Shown one piece after another: positions 18,490 through 27,177 of a stretch of DNA of 64,000 nt. The DNA lies in assembly GCF_014489115.1 (NCBI RefSeq), contig NZ_JACTAH010000003.1:124001-188000 (forward strand), given 5' to 3'. The position numbers and the translations under genes are program-made. Source of the stretch: Thauera sedimentorum (GTDB lineage: Bacteria; Pseudomonadota; Gammaproteobacteria; Burkholderiales; Rhodocyclaceae). Under the pieces are notes generated by a model. The model made no database searches and was not told the DNA's origin. It worked only from the letters and a program-made list of their open reading frames with translations. The first letter of the stretch is position 1; every line of letters starts with the position of its first letter.

Positions 18490-19338
18490 ATGAACGCCCG
18501 CACCTCCGAGGCCAGCCTGGCCGACGCCGCCGCCCGCGGCATCCGCATTCCTCCCCAACCGCAGGTTCTGCTGGACCTCGCCCAGCTGATGGCCACCGAC
18601 GATTACGATGCCCGCCGCGTGGCCGCCGTGATCGGCCGGGACCCCGGCCTGGCCGCGATGATCTTCAAGGTGGTGCACAGCCCGGCCCTGCGCGGTACCC
18701 GCCCGCCCGCCTCGCTGGAGCAGGCCATCATGCGCATCGGCGTGGGCCAGACGCTCAACATCGCCCGCGCGGTGGCGCTGAGCACCAGCGTCGGCGACGC
18801 CAACCGCCGGGCCTACGAACTGTTCTGGCGGCGCAGCCGGGAGCTGGCCGAACTGGCCGCCCTGGTGGCCGACGAGCGGGTATCGGTGTGCAACATCTTC
18901 GCCGACCAGGCCTACATGGCCGGCATGTTCCTGGAGTGCGGGGTGCCGGTGCTGATGCAGCGCTTTCCGGACTACTGCGAAACCCTGCTGCTGGATGAAC
19001 GGCTGGACTTCCCGAGCCTGCGCGAGGAAGACCAGCGCTTCGACGTCGACCACTGCAGCATCGGCTACCTGGTGGCCCGCCACTGGCACCTGCCGGAGTT
19101 CGTCGCCCAGGCCATCCTGCACCACGACGTGGTGCCGCGCGACGAACTCGGCGCGGTGCGCAGCCTGGTCGCCATCCTGCACCTGGCCAACCACGCCCGC
19201 CTGCGCGCGCAGCGCATTCACGACTACAACTGGGACCGCGTCGGCCTCGAGGTCCTCAGCGAACTCGGCCTGCACCCGGACGACCTCAACGACTACCTTG
19301 CCGACCTCCAGGAGCGAGGTATCGGCTCGCCGGTGTGA
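18490..19338 (+). CDS. HDOD domain protein
   Basis: About 282 residues dominated by an HDOD domain (IPPQPQVLLDLAQLM, IGRDPGLAAMIFKVVHSP, SLEQAIMRIGVGQTLNIARAVAL), a degenerate HD-type helical fold found in bacterial signalling proteins. No GGDEF, EAL or other output domain is attached, so it may act through protein contacts. The start is uncertain: ATG codons at 18424, 18451 and 18490 are all in frame and none has a strong Shine-Dalgarno; 18490 gives the shortest N-terminus before the domain. It sits between pgk and pyk without an obvious metabolic link. Confidence 0.8.
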   Translation: MNARTSEASLADAAARGIRIPPQPQVLLDLAQLMATDDYDARRVAAVIGRDPGLAAMIFKVVHSPALRGTRPPASLEQAIMRIGVGQTLNIARAVALSTSVGDANRRAYELFWRRSRELAELAALVADERVSVCNIFADQAYMAGMFLECGVPVLMQRFPDYCETLLLDERLDFPSLREEDQRFDVDHCSIGYLVARHWHLPEFVAQAILHHDVVPRDELGAVRSLVAILHLANHARLRAQRIHDYNWDRVGLEVLSELGLHPDDLNDYLADLQERGIGSPV

Positions 19339-19362
19339 AACCGCTCAGCGGCGGGAGCGGGC

Positions 19363-19773
19363 TCAATGCCCGCCGTCGAACAGGATGTGATCCGACGCAC
19401 GTCGCCCCACGCTGCGCCGGCGCTCGGTGACGCTGCCGTTGGTGGCGTAGGCCGCCTGGGCCTGCAGGTTGCGCCGCTGGGTGGAGCGCCGGTCCTCGTG
19501 GTGCACGTAGTAGCAGGCGCAGGTGTCGCGCCTGCACGAGGGCAAGGGGATGGGTGGCGCCTCGGCGGACAGGAAGCGTCTGCCCCTCAGCGAGCGCACG
19601 GTATCGCAACCGCCGTCGGGGGTGCGGATCTCCACCGCATGGAAGGAAGGCCGGTGCTCGCCGGCCTGCTCCCGCATCTCCTCCGGCTCCATGCCCCCCA
19701 GGCGCATGCGCGACAGCAGCCAGAGCAGGGCCACTCCGGCAGCGAGCAGCAAGATTACCGACACGCTTTCCAT
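19363..19773 (-). CDS. Small single-pass membrane protein, unknown function
   Basis: A 136-residue protein with one N-terminal hydrophobic helix (MESVSVILLLAAGVALLWLL) followed by a basic, Arg-rich soluble part containing CDTVRSLRGRRFL, a CRRDTCACYYVHHEDRRS cluster with three cysteines, and RRRSVGRRASDH. I do not recognise a family. The ATG at 19773 is preferred because GGGGAG lies 7 bases upstream; a second ATG at 19779 is too close to it. It is convergent with the HDOD gene and divergent from pyk. Confidence 0.65.
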   Translation of the reverse strand: MESVSVILLLAAGVALLWLLSRMRLGGMEPEEMREQAGEHRPSFHAVEIRTPDGGCDTVRSLRGRRFLSAEAPPIPLPSCRRDTCACYYVHHEDRRSTQRRNLQAQAAYATNGSVTERRRSVGRRASDHILFDGGH

Positions 19774-19924
19774 TCGCATTCTCCCCACCACTTGCTTGCA
19801 GCATAGGACAGGCGCGGGGGATCGGTCGCCCCGTGCCCTGGTCACTCGGCTAGAATCGGGCGATGCGCCACACGCGCGGCACGGCCCGCTCGCCGGCCGC
19901 CGCGGAATCATTCAAGGAGACAGC

Positions 19925-21367
19925 ATGCCGCGTCACACCAAGATCGTCGCCACCCTGGGTCCCGCCTCGTCCAGCCCCGAGATTCTTGAAAGCATGGTTC
20001 ATGCCGGAATCGACGTGGTGCGCATGAACTTTTCCCACGGCACGGCGGAGGATCACGTCGCGCGCGCGGCGGCGATCCGCGAGGCATCGGCCCGAGCGCG
20101 CCGCCCGGTGGGCATTCTGGCGGATCTGCAGGGTCCCAAGATCCGCATCGGCAAGTTTGCCGACGGCCGGATCACGCTGCAGAAAGACGCGCCCTTCATC
20201 CTCGACGCGCGCTGCGAGCTCGGAAATTCCGAGCGCGTGGGCCTCGATTACAAGGATTTGCCCAAAGATGTAAAGCAGGGCGACATCCTGCTGCTCGACG
20301 ACGGGCGCCTCAAGCTGGCGGTCGAGCGCGTGCAGGGTCACGAGATCCATACCTCGGTGCGCGTCGGCGGCGAACTGTCCAACAACAAGGGCATCAACCG
20401 CCAGGGCGGCGGGCTGACCGCGCCGGCGCTCACCGCCAAGGACATGGACGACATCCGCACCGCGGCGAGGATCGGCGTCGATTTCCTCGCCGTATCCTTC
20501 CCCAAGAGCGCCGCCGACATGTACATGGCCCGCCAGCTGATGCGCGCGGCCGGCGGCGAGGCGCTGCTGATCGCCAAGATCGAGCGCACCGAGGCGGTGG
20601 CCAACCTGGAGGAAATCCTCGAAGCCTCCGACGGCATCATGGTGGCGCGCGGCGACCTCGCGGTGGAGGTCGGCGACGCCGCGGTGCCCGCGCTGCAGAA
20701 GCGCATGCTCCGCGCCGCGCGCGAGCGCAACAAGCTCACCATCACCGCCACCCAGATGATGGAATCGATGATCACCAGCCCGGTGCCGACCCGCGCCGAA
20801 GTCTCCGACGTGGCCAACGCGGTGCTCGACGGCACCGACGCGGTGATGCTGTCGGCCGAGACCGCCTCCGGGCAGTTCCCGGTCGAGGTGGTCGAGGCCA
20901 TGAGCCGGGTGTGCCTGGAAGCGGAGAAGTCGGCCGAGGTCACGCTGGACCGCGAGGTGCTCGACCAGGTGTTCACCCGCATCGACCAGTCGATCGCCAT
21001 GGCCGCGATCTGGACCGCCTACCACCTCAAGGTGAAGGCCATCGCCTCGCTCACCCAGACCGGCTCCACCGCGCTGTGGATGAGCCGCCTGAACAGCGGC
21101 GTGCCGATCTACGCGCTCACCCCGGAAGTGGCCGCGCGCAACCAGATGACCCTGTACCGCGAGGTCTATCCACTGCTGATGAGCCAGCAGCACCACGACC
21201 GCGACGTGCTGCTGTGGGAGGCCGAGCAGTTGTTGCTCGACCAGGGCGTGGTCACCTACGGCGACCTGATCGTGCTGACCATCGGCGAACCGATCGGCAC
21301 CGCGGGCGGCACCAACACGCTGAAGATCGTGCGCGTCGGCGACCACCCCGCCCCGCGCCAGGAGTAG
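19925..21367 (+). CDS. pyk: Pyruvate kinase
   Basis: A 480-residue pyruvate kinase, making pyruvate and ATP from phosphoenolpyruvate. Motifs: TKIVATLGPASSS at the N-terminus, RMNFSHG, LIAKIERTEAV with the catalytic Lys, MVARGDLAVEVG and ITATQMMESMI. The B domain and the C-terminal domain are complete. The start at 19925 follows AAGGAGACAGC and matches the family; in-frame codons upstream cover the divergent small gene and are not used. A TAGAAT -10 is likely at about 19851-19856. Confidence 0.96.
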   Translation: MPRHTKIVATLGPASSSPEILESMVHAGIDVVRMNFSHGTAEDHVARAAAIREASARARRPVGILADLQGPKIRIGKFADGRITLQKDAPFILDARCELGNSERVGLDYKDLPKDVKQGDILLLDDGRLKLAVERVQGHEIHTSVRVGGELSNNKGINRQGGGLTAPALTAKDMDDIRTAARIGVDFLAVSFPKSAADMYMARQLMRAAGGEALLIAKIERTEAVANLEEILEASDGIMVARGDLAVEVGDAAVPALQKRMLRAARERNKLTITATQMMESMITSPVPTRAEVSDVANAVLDGTDAVMLSAETASGQFPVEVVEAMSRVCLEAEKSAEVTLDREVLDQVFTRIDQSIAMAAIWTAYHLKVKAIASLTQTGSTALWMSRLNSGVPIYALTPEVAARNQMTLYREVYPLLMSQQHHDRDVLLWEAEQLLLDQGVVTYGDLIVLTIGEPIGTAGGTNTLKIVRVGDHPAPRQE

Positions 21368-21408
21368 GTGGCGACGCGTTCCCGGCGACCCCTGCCGGGG
21401 CACCCCGT

Positions 21409-21482
21409 GTGGGAGCGGCCTTGGCCGCGATTGCGGCGATGGCCTCCTGCAAGGCAGCAATCGCGGGCAAGCCCGCTCCTAC
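21409..21482. repeat. REPIN-like inverted pair, first of two between pyk and fba
   Basis: A forward copy of the GTGGGAGCGGCCTTGGCCGC form begins at 21409 and an inverted copy of the GGGCTTGCCC form ends at 21482. The two arms are mixed subtypes joined by about 20 bases. Confidence 0.85.
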
Positions 21483-21538
21483 CCGGGCAGGGGCCACATC
21501 ACCGGCAGGCGATTGCGCACTTTGCGGGCGCGCTTCGT

Positions 21539-21611
21539 GTAGGAGCGGCCTTGGCCGCGATTGCGGCGTCCGTTTCCCCGCAGGCCGCATCGCGGGCAAG
21601 CCCGCTCCTAC
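21539..21611. repeat. REPIN-like inverted pair, second of two between pyk and fba
   Basis: Forward copy from 21539 (GTAGGAGCGGCCTTGGCCGC) and inverted GGGCTTGCCC-type copy ending at 21611. Same arrangement and length as the pair at 21409-21482, 57 bases away, giving a tandem of two REPINs. The remainder of the 404-base pyk-fba gap holds only a candidate fba -10 (TAAAAT, 21712-21717). Confidence 0.85.
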
Positions 21612-21771
21612 GTTCCAACGGAGCGCGCTTGCCAGGCTGAGCGCCTTATCGCTGCCCGCCGCGAGCTGTGTCCACCGGTAAGCAGTCACTGCAAGGCACG
21701 CGCGCTCGGGCTAAAATGGCGGTCTTTCACACGCTCATGCCGGTCCGCCCGGCGCCCTTCGGAGGAACACC

Positions 21772-22836
21772 ATGCCGCTCGTTTCAATGCGACAGCTTCT
21801 CGACCACGCCGCGGAAAACAGCTACGGCCTGCCGGCGTTCAACGTGAACAACCTGGAGCAGGTCCAGGCCATCATGGAAGCCGCCGCCGAAACCGACAGC
21901 CCGGTCATCATGCAGGCCTCCGCAGGTGCCCGCAAATACGCGGGTGAAGCCTTCCTGCGCCACCTGATCGACGCCGCCGTCGAGGCCTATCCGAACATCC
22001 CCATCGTCATGCACCAGGACCACGGCCAGTCGCCCGCGGTGTGCATGGCGGCGATCCGCTCCGGTTTCTCCAGCGTGATGATGGACGGCTCGCTGATGGA
22101 AGACGGCAAGACACCCTCCTCCTACGAGTACAACGTCGCGGTGAGCCGCGAGGTGGTCAAGCTGTCGCACGCCATCGGCGTCACCGTCGAAGCCGAGCTC
22201 GGCTGCCTGGGTTCGCTGGAGACCGGCATGGCCGGCGAAGAGGACGGCATCGGCGCCGAAGGCAAGCTCGACCACAGCGCGCTGCTCACCGACCCCGACC
22301 AGGCCGCCGACTTCGTCAAGCAGACCGACTGCGACGCGCTGGCCATTGCCATCGGCACCAGCCACGGCGCCTACAAGTTCAGCCGCAAGCCCACCGGCGA
22401 CATCCTCGCCATCGACCGCATCAAGGCCATCCACGCGCGCATCCCCAACACCCACTTGGTGATGCACGGCTCGTCCTCGGTGCCGCAGGAGCTGCTGGAG
22501 ATCATCCGCCAGTACGGCGGCGACATGAAGGAAACCTACGGCGTGCCGGTCGAGGAGATCGTCGAAGGCATCAAGTACGGCGTGCGCAAGATCAACATCG
22601 ACACCGACATCCGCCTGGCGATGACCGGCGCGGTGCGCAAGTTCCTGGTCGAGAACCCCTCCAAGTTCGACCCGCGCGAATTCCTCAAGCCGGCGCGCGA
22701 AGCCGCCAAGCTGGTCGTCAAGGCGCGCTTCGAGGCCTTCGGCTGCGCCGGCCAGGCCAGCCGCATCAAGCCGGTGTCGCTGGAGAAGATGGCCGCGCGC
22801 TACAAGGCCGGCGAGCTGGCCCAGGTCGTGCGCTGA
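21772..22836 (+). CDS. fba: Class II fructose-1,6-bisphosphate aldolase, set A
   Basis: A 354-residue zinc-dependent aldolase of the CbbA type, joining dihydroxyacetone phosphate with glyceraldehyde 3-phosphate (or with erythrose 4-phosphate in the Calvin cycle). Zinc and active-site segments: [57 protein letters not shown] and [12 protein letters not shown]. Full-length homologue of the copy at 33673-34719. GGAGG lies 8 bases before the ATG, and a strong terminator follows at 22859. Confidence 0.96.
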   Translation: MPLVSMRQLLDHAAENSYGLPAFNVNNLEQVQAIMEAAAETDSPVIMQASAGARKYAGEAFLRHLIDAAVEAYPNIPIVMHQDHGQSPAVCMAAIRSGFSSVMMDGSLMEDGKTPSSYEYNVAVSREVVKLSHAIGVTVEAELGCLGSLETGMAGEEDGIGAEGKLDHSALLTDPDQAADFVKQTDCDALAIAIGTSHGAYKFSRKPTGDILAIDRIKAIHARIPNTHLVMHGSSSVPQELLEIIRQYGGDMKETYGVPVEEIVEGIKYGVRKINIDTDIRLAMTGAVRKFLVENPSKFDPREFLKPAREAAKLVVKARFEAFGCAGQASRIKPVSLEKMAARYKAGELAQVVR

Positions 22837-22858
22837 GCGCCGGCAGCAGTCGCAGAGA

Positions 22859-22882
22859 ACGCGCCCCGCGGGGCGCGTTTTT
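22859..22882 (+). terminator. Intrinsic terminator after set A fba
   Basis: A 20-base perfect GC palindrome (22859-22878) with a CGCG apex is followed by TTTTTC. Classic intrinsic terminator 22 bases after the fba stop. Confidence 0.9.
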
Positions 22883-22983
22883 CGTGGACGGGCATCCATG
22901 GCAGATACCCCATTCGTCATGTTTCACGAGGCTGGAAAATTGGAACATAATCGAGTTTTCCGCCATCGGCCGAGAGTTCCCGG

Positions 22984-23652
22984 ATGTCCAAGGCAAACGT
23001 CAAGCTGCAACTCACCTTCGATCTAGACGTCGCCGCGCCCGAGCGCCTGCTGGAGCTGGACCACGAGAGCCTGTGCAAGACCTTCAGCGAGATCCTCGGC
23101 TCCATGGTCTTCCAGGGGCTGCCCACCGTTGCCGGCAAGCAGCTTGCCAAGGCCGGGGCCAGCATCGCGGCCCACCACTACCATCTCTCCGCCACGTCGC
23201 TCGCCGCCCGCCCGCTGGAGCGCGAAGCCCTGATCGCCGCGGCGCCCCACCTGACCGACGACGAACTCGAACAGCTGGCGCGCAATGCCCAGGGCAAGCT
23301 GCCCGAAACGCCGGAAGAGTTGCAGCGCCACCTGCGCCGCCACGCGCTCAAGCTGGTCAGCGACTACCGCATGCTGCCCTGCACGGTGGCCGCCAAGCTC
23401 AGCTCCGGCACGCCCGCCCAGCTCGAAGGCAAGCTCAACCTCACCAACGGCAGCGTGCTGATCGGCGAACGCGACCGCCAGAGCCGGCTGCAGGCCAACC
23501 AGGGCGCCATCGTCGTCGAACCGGTCGGCACCGGCGTGCGGCTCGAAGCCGCCTGCGCGGGCCACACCCTGAGCGGGCCGGTGATCGAGGTCAGCGTCGC
23601 GCAGCTTGCCTCCCACCGCGATCCGCTGATCGAGGCCTGGCAGCGCACCTGA
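22984..23652 (+). CDS. Protein of unknown function
   Basis: A 222-residue soluble-looking protein without signal peptide, membrane helix or recognised motif. It begins MSKANVKLQLTFDLDV and contains a Leu/His/Gln-rich middle (LTDDELEQLARNAQGKLP) and a Gly/Val-rich C-terminal half suggestive of beta structure (GSVLIGERDRQSRLQ, VVEPVGTGVRLEA). A possible -10 CATAAT lies at 22946-22951 after the fba terminator, so it starts a new unit. It ends 11 bases before the next gene, with which it is probably co-transcribed. Confidence 0.7.
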   Translation: MSKANVKLQLTFDLDVAAPERLLELDHESLCKTFSEILGSMVFQGLPTVAGKQLAKAGASIAAHHYHLSATSLAARPLEREALIAAAPHLTDDELEQLARNAQGKLPETPEELQRHLRRHALKLVSDYRMLPCTVAAKLSSGTPAQLEGKLNLTNGSVLIGERDRQSRLQANQGAIVVEPVGTGVRLEAACAGHTLSGPVIEVSVAQLASHRDPLIEAWQRT

Positions 23653-23663
23653 GCCTGCACACC

Positions 23664-24080
23664 ATGAAGCGCGCCTGCTTTACCTACGGTTCGCTGATGT
23701 GCGAGGACATCATGGCGCGGGTCGCAGGCGGGGCGTTTTCTTCCACCGCGGCCATGCTGCACGGCTACGCACGCCATCCGGTGCGCGACGAGACCTATCC
23801 GGCCATCGTCCCCCGGCACGGCGCCAGCGTTGCGGGAAGGCTCTATCGCGAGGTAGACGCGGCTGCCCTGCAGCGCCTGGATGCTTTCGAGGGCGAGATG
23901 TACGCAAGGACCCCGGTATGCGTCGAACTGCCCGACGGCGGCCGTGCCGATGCCGAGGCCTATGTGTTCCGCCCCGCATGGGAACATCTGCTGATGCCCG
24001 GCGAATGGGACTTCGAGCGTTTCCTCGCCCACGGCAAGGCGCATTTCCTCGCGCGTTACCTGGGCTTCAGCAAGCTGTAG
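23664..24080 (+). CDS. Gamma-glutamylcyclotransferase-like (AIG2/GGCT family) protein
   Basis: A 138-residue protein with the family's N-terminal YGSLM substrate loop (CFTYGSLMCEDIM), the GRLYREVD strand and the likely catalytic Glu in LDAFEGEMYAR. Family members release 5-oxoproline from gamma-glutamyl compounds or act on related amides, but many bacterial members are uncharacterised. The length is usual. It follows the unknown gene by 11 bases and converges on the haem-type GGDEF gene. Confidence 0.8.
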   Translation: MKRACFTYGSLMCEDIMARVAGGAFSSTAAMLHGYARHPVRDETYPAIVPRHGASVAGRLYREVDAAALQRLDAFEGEMYARTPVCVELPDGGRADAEAYVFRPAWEHLLMPGEWDFERFLAHGKAHFLARYLGFSKL

Positions 24081-24102
24081 ACAGCGACAGCGAAGGCCGC
24101 GC

Positions 24103-25968
24103 TCAGTAAGCCTCGGCGTGGCCTTCCCACATTTGCGCTTCGAAGCGCACCACCCGGTTGCGCCCCGCCTCCTTGGCACGGTAGAGCGCCACGTCGGCGA
24201 ACTTGACCGTCTGCCAGAAGGTTTCGCTGTCTTCGGGGAACATCGCCAGGCCGATCGAGATGGTCTTCTGCAGCACCGCACCCGCCACCTGGATCTTCAA
24301 CTGCTCCACCGAGCGGCGGATGTTCTCGGCGACCTTCTCCGCGCCCTCCACCGTGGCCTCCTGCAGCACGATGAGGAATTCCTCGCCGCCGAAGCGGATC
24401 ACCATGTCGGAGGCGCGCACCGACTGCTTGAGCACGCCGGACAGCGCCTTCAGCACGGTGTCGCCGGCGTCGTGGCCGTAGGTGTCGTTGACCACCTTGA
24501 AGTAGTCCAGGTCGAGCAACATGATGGCCAGCGACACCTGGCGGCGGCGGGCCGACGCGATCAGGGTGTCGACGTATTCCTCGAGGAAGCGGCGGTTGTT
24601 CAGCCCGGTCATCGCGTCGCGCAGCGAGGAGTCGCGCAGGGTCTCGGTGAGCCGCTTGGCTTCCAGCACCGGTGCCATCTCGCGCACGTAGACATGGATG
24701 AAGGGCGCGACCTCCTGCAGGCGGCGGGTGTCGGACTCCGGCACCACCAGCTGGATCACGCTGCCCACCGAGCCGGACTGGATGATGGGCACGCAGTAAT
24801 GGCTGCGGGGCTCACCACCGTCGGGCGTCCCGCGGAACGCGTAGCAGATGCCCGGCTGGGCGATCGCGTCGACCGGATGGCCGGAACGCTTGGCGCGGCA
24901 GGTCTCCGAACGCACCAGGATCTGCGGATCGCACCAGCGGCAGGCGCCGCCGGCCTCGCCATCGACCAGCATCGGCGCCATCTGCTTGCCGTCGGCCGCC
25001 TCGTAGATCGAGTAGGTGGTGATGCCGAAGCGCTCGGTGAGGATGCGCCCGAAGCGGTCGTAGATCTCGCCCTTGGTCTCGTCCTCCTCGATCGCCTGCT
25101 TGAAGGCTGCGGCGTCGGCCAGGCTGTTGACCATGTCGATGGTCGCTTCCAGCTTGTTCTCATCCTGGCGCGGATTGCGCCCGGTGAGCTGCACCACCCG
25201 CTGGGTGATGCGCTCCAGCCCGCCGTCCAGGTAGCTCAGCAGGCGGTTGGTGTCGTTGGCGATCTGGCCGATCTCGTCCTGCGGATAGGCGGCGATCTGG
25301 CTCTTGAAATCGCCCTTCAGCGCCCGCTGCACCGCCACCTCCACGTCGCGCGCCGCCTCGCCCACCGGGCGGATGATGCGGCGGACCAGGGCGATGGCCA
25401 GCAGCGCGAACAGCGCCACCATCGCCACCAGGCCGGCCACGGTCATCAGCGCGCGCTCCTTGAGGTCGGCAATCGACATCTCCATGGTCACCGCGCCGAG
25501 CACCGCACCTTCCGGCACGTTGTGGCACTGCAGGCAGTTGGGCGTGCCTTCGGTGGAGGCCACGAAGGGGATGGTGCCGCGGAACAGGGTGTCGCCATTG
25601 ACCTCGCGCAGCTCGTAGCGCGGCTCGCCGCTGGCCAGCACCGCCTTCTCGATCTCGTCGGCCGGCAGCTCGCGCACCAGCCCGGCGCCGAACTGCTGGT
25701 CCACGATGGGCGAACGCACCACGCGCGCCACCGACAGGCCCTGCACCTCCATCAGCCGGGCGAGGAACTGCTCGCGATGCTGGATGGTGCCCTGGATCAT
25801 CGCCTCGGTGAGGTGCACGCGGACCACCTCGGCGGCGGTGCGCACATGCGCGGACGACGAGGTGATGGAAAACGACCGAAAGGCATACAGGCTGATCGCC
25901 ACCAGCATCGCCAGGATGCCGAGCGCGATCGCCGCGAACAGGAACGTTACCTTGCTGTTGAGATTCAT
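24103..25968 (-). CDS. Haem-c-type (DUF3365/Tll0287-like) sensor diguanylate cyclase
   Basis: About 621 residues. An N-terminal helix (10-30) and a second helix near 195-215 bracket a periplasmic region with a CXXCH haem-c motif, NCLQCHN at 145-149, as in DUF3365 sensor domains. A HAMP linker (RRIIRPVGEAARDVE) follows, then a GAF-like region with several cysteines (CRWCD, ETCRAK, PGICYAF), then GGDEF with FGGEEF at 527-531 and an intact inhibitory RxxD site (RASD, 518-521). It should convert GTP to cyclic di-GMP under redox or ligand control. The start could instead be ATG 25995. Frame extension to 26247 is not supported. Confidence 0.88.
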   Translation of the reverse strand: MNLNSKVTFLFAAIALGILAMLVAISLYAFRSFSITSSSAHVRTAAEVVRVHLTEAMIQGTIQHREQFLARLMEVQGLSVARVVRSPIVDQQFGAGLVRELPADEIEKAVLASGEPRYELREVNGDTLFRGTIPFVASTEGTPNCLQCHNVPEGAVLGAVTMEMSIADLKERALMTVAGLVAMVALFALLAIALVRRIIRPVGEAARDVEVAVQRALKGDFKSQIAAYPQDEIGQIANDTNRLLSYLDGGLERITQRVVQLTGRNPRQDENKLEATIDMVNSLADAAAFKQAIEEDETKGEIYDRFGRILTERFGITTYSIYEAADGKQMAPMLVDGEAGGACRWCDPQILVRSETCRAKRSGHPVDAIAQPGICYAFRGTPDGGEPRSHYCVPIIQSGSVGSVIQLVVPESDTRRLQEVAPFIHVYVREMAPVLEAKRLTETLRDSSLRDAMTGLNNRRFLEEYVDTLIASARRRQVSLAIMLLDLDYFKVVNDTYGHDAGDTVLKALSGVLKQSVRASDMVIRFGGEEFLIVLQEATVEGAEKVAENIRRSVEQLKIQVAGAVLQKTISIGLAMFPEDSETFWQTVKFADVALYRAKEAGRNRVVRFEAQMWEGHAEAY

Positions 25969-26099
25969 GCGACCGCCGAACTCTCCGCTTTGCATGGCGC
26001 CGGAGCGCGCCACGAGATAGATCGTTCGGATTATGCCCGCAAAACCATGCCATGTGTATGGACATGGACCGAACGGCGCTCCCGGGCGCCAATGAACGC

Positions 26100-26125
26100 C
26101 GCATCGCGGGCAAGCCCGCTCCCAC
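26100..26125. repeat. Single REP element
   Basis: One inverted copy of the GGGCTTGCCC subtype (reads CATCGCGGGCAAGCCCGCTC on the plus strand) between the start of the haem-type GGDEF gene and the end of cbbR. No partner copy is nearby. Confidence 0.8.
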
Positions 26126-26155
26126 GGGAAAGTGCGGCCGTCGGCGGCCCGGCGG

Positions 26156-27076
26156 TCAGCCGCTGCTCTCGCGCAGGCGCTCCGCGCCTTCCGCCTGCAG
26201 GAAATCGAGCAAGGCCTCCAGCGCGGGCGTCGGCGGGCGGTCGGCATGAACCAGCACGTTCCACTCGCGGATCACCGGGGTGTCCTGCACGTCCAGGCGC
26301 ACCAGCCGGCCGCTGGCCACTTCCATCGCGAAGGTGTGGTGCGACAGGAAGGCCACGCCCATGCCGGCCATCGCCGCCTGCTTGAGCGTCTCGTTGCTGC
26401 CCATCTCGTCGGCGCGCAGCGCCTTCACGCCGTGCGCGCGCAGGAAGCGCTCCAGGTTGCTGCGGGTGCCCGAGCCGCGCTCGCGCAGCAGCAGGCGCTC
26501 GCCGGCCAGCGCGGCGGGCGGGATGTTGCGCCGTCCGGCCAGCGGGTGATCCGGCGCGGCGACGAAGCTCAGCGGGTGGGGTGCGAAGGGAATGCGGCGC
26601 AAGGGCAGGCCGCGCGGCGGCGTGCCCATGATCGCCAGGTCCACCCGGCGCTCCTTGAGCAGCTCATACACCGCCTCGCGGTTGCTCACCGTCAGACGAA
26701 AGACGATGTCCGGGTAGCGCCGGCCGAACTCGGCCAGCAGGTGCGGCACGAAGTACTCCGCGGTGGTGATCGCCACCACCTCCAGGGTGCCGGCCGCCAC
26801 CCCGCTCATCGCCTTCAGCTCGACCTCTGCCAGTTCCAGCGCGGCCAGCGCCTCGCGCGCGTGGCGCACGATCACCTCGCCGGCGCTGGTCAGGCGGATC
26901 TCGCGACGGCCGTCCACCAGCACCCGTCCGACGATGGCCTCCAGTTCGCGCACCTGCATCGACACCGCCGGCTGGGTCAGGTGCAGCAGGCGCGCGGCCT
27001 GGGTGAAGCTGCCGCTGTCGGCCAGCGCGACGATGGCGCGCAGCTGGCGCAGCGTGGTGCGTTGAGGGAGCTTCAT
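26156..27076 (-). CDS. cbbR: LysR-type regulator CbbR, divergent from set B
   Basis: A 306-residue LysR-family activator with an N-terminal winged helix-turn-helix (TLRQLRAIVALADSGSFTQAARLLHLTQPAVS) and a C-terminal effector domain (AITTAEYFVPHLLAEF, LLLRERGSGTRSNLERF) like those of CbbR, the regulator of Calvin cycle operons that senses sugar phosphates or redox metabolites. It is read divergently from cbbF with a 101-base AT-rich intergenic region carrying candidate binding boxes. A second, different CbbR is encoded next to RuBisCO (50622-51557). Confidence 0.9.
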   Translation of the reverse strand: MKLPQRTTLRQLRAIVALADSGSFTQAARLLHLTQPAVSMQVRELEAIVGRVLVDGRREIRLTSAGEVIVRHAREALAALELAEVELKAMSGVAAGTLEVVAITTAEYFVPHLLAEFGRRYPDIVFRLTVSNREAVYELLKERRVDLAIMGTPPRGLPLRRIPFAPHPLSFVAAPDHPLAGRRNIPPAALAGERLLLRERGSGTRSNLERFLRAHGVKALRADEMGSNETLKQAAMAGMGVAFLSHHTFAMEVASGRLVRLDVQDTPVIREWNVLVHADRPPTPALEALLDFLQAEGAERLRESSG

Positions 27077-27108
27077 CAGGATTCCTTATCTCAAAACACG
27101 CAAAAACC

Positions 27109-27137
27109 TCATTGGAGCTTATTTCAGCAAATGCTTA
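27109..27137. promoter_or_regulatory. Candidate CbbR binding boxes, cbbR/cbbF intergenic
   Basis: Two consecutive matches to the CbbR-type pattern TNA-N7/8-TNA: TCA-N7-TTA at 27109-27121 and TCA-N8-TTA at 27124-27137. They lie in an AT-rich stretch between the divergent cbbR and cbbF starts. The pattern is short, so this is a prediction from position and spacing. Confidence 0.5.
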
Positions 27138-27138
27138 G

Positions 27139-27177
27139 GCTCGTGTCACGACCTCGCAACAAATCCGGGACACGAGC
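27139..27177. repeat. 9-bp inverted repeat touching the cbbF start codon
   Basis: GCTCGTGTC at 27139-27147 and its exact reverse complement at 27169-27177, separated by 21 bases. The right arm ends at the base before the ATG at 27178, so pairing in RNA would occlude the initiation region. It directly follows the candidate CbbR boxes. Confidence 0.6.

Noticed and set aside
14851..19275. Very long minus-strand open frame of about 1,470 codons across tkt end, gap, epd, pgk and HDOD genes
   Set aside because: It is antisense to well-identified genes, is low-complexity and His/Gly/Val-rich, and matches no family; long antisense frames are expected from the strong third-position GC bias.
21368..21771. 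Possible CRISPR-like array between pyk and fba
   Set aside because: The repeats are two inverted REP pairs, not regularly spaced direct repeats with unique spacers.
25969..26247. N-terminal extension of the haem-type diguanylate cyclase containing extra Cys
   Set aside because: The extension runs through a REP element and the cbbR 3' end; the membrane anchor follows naturally from ATG 25968.
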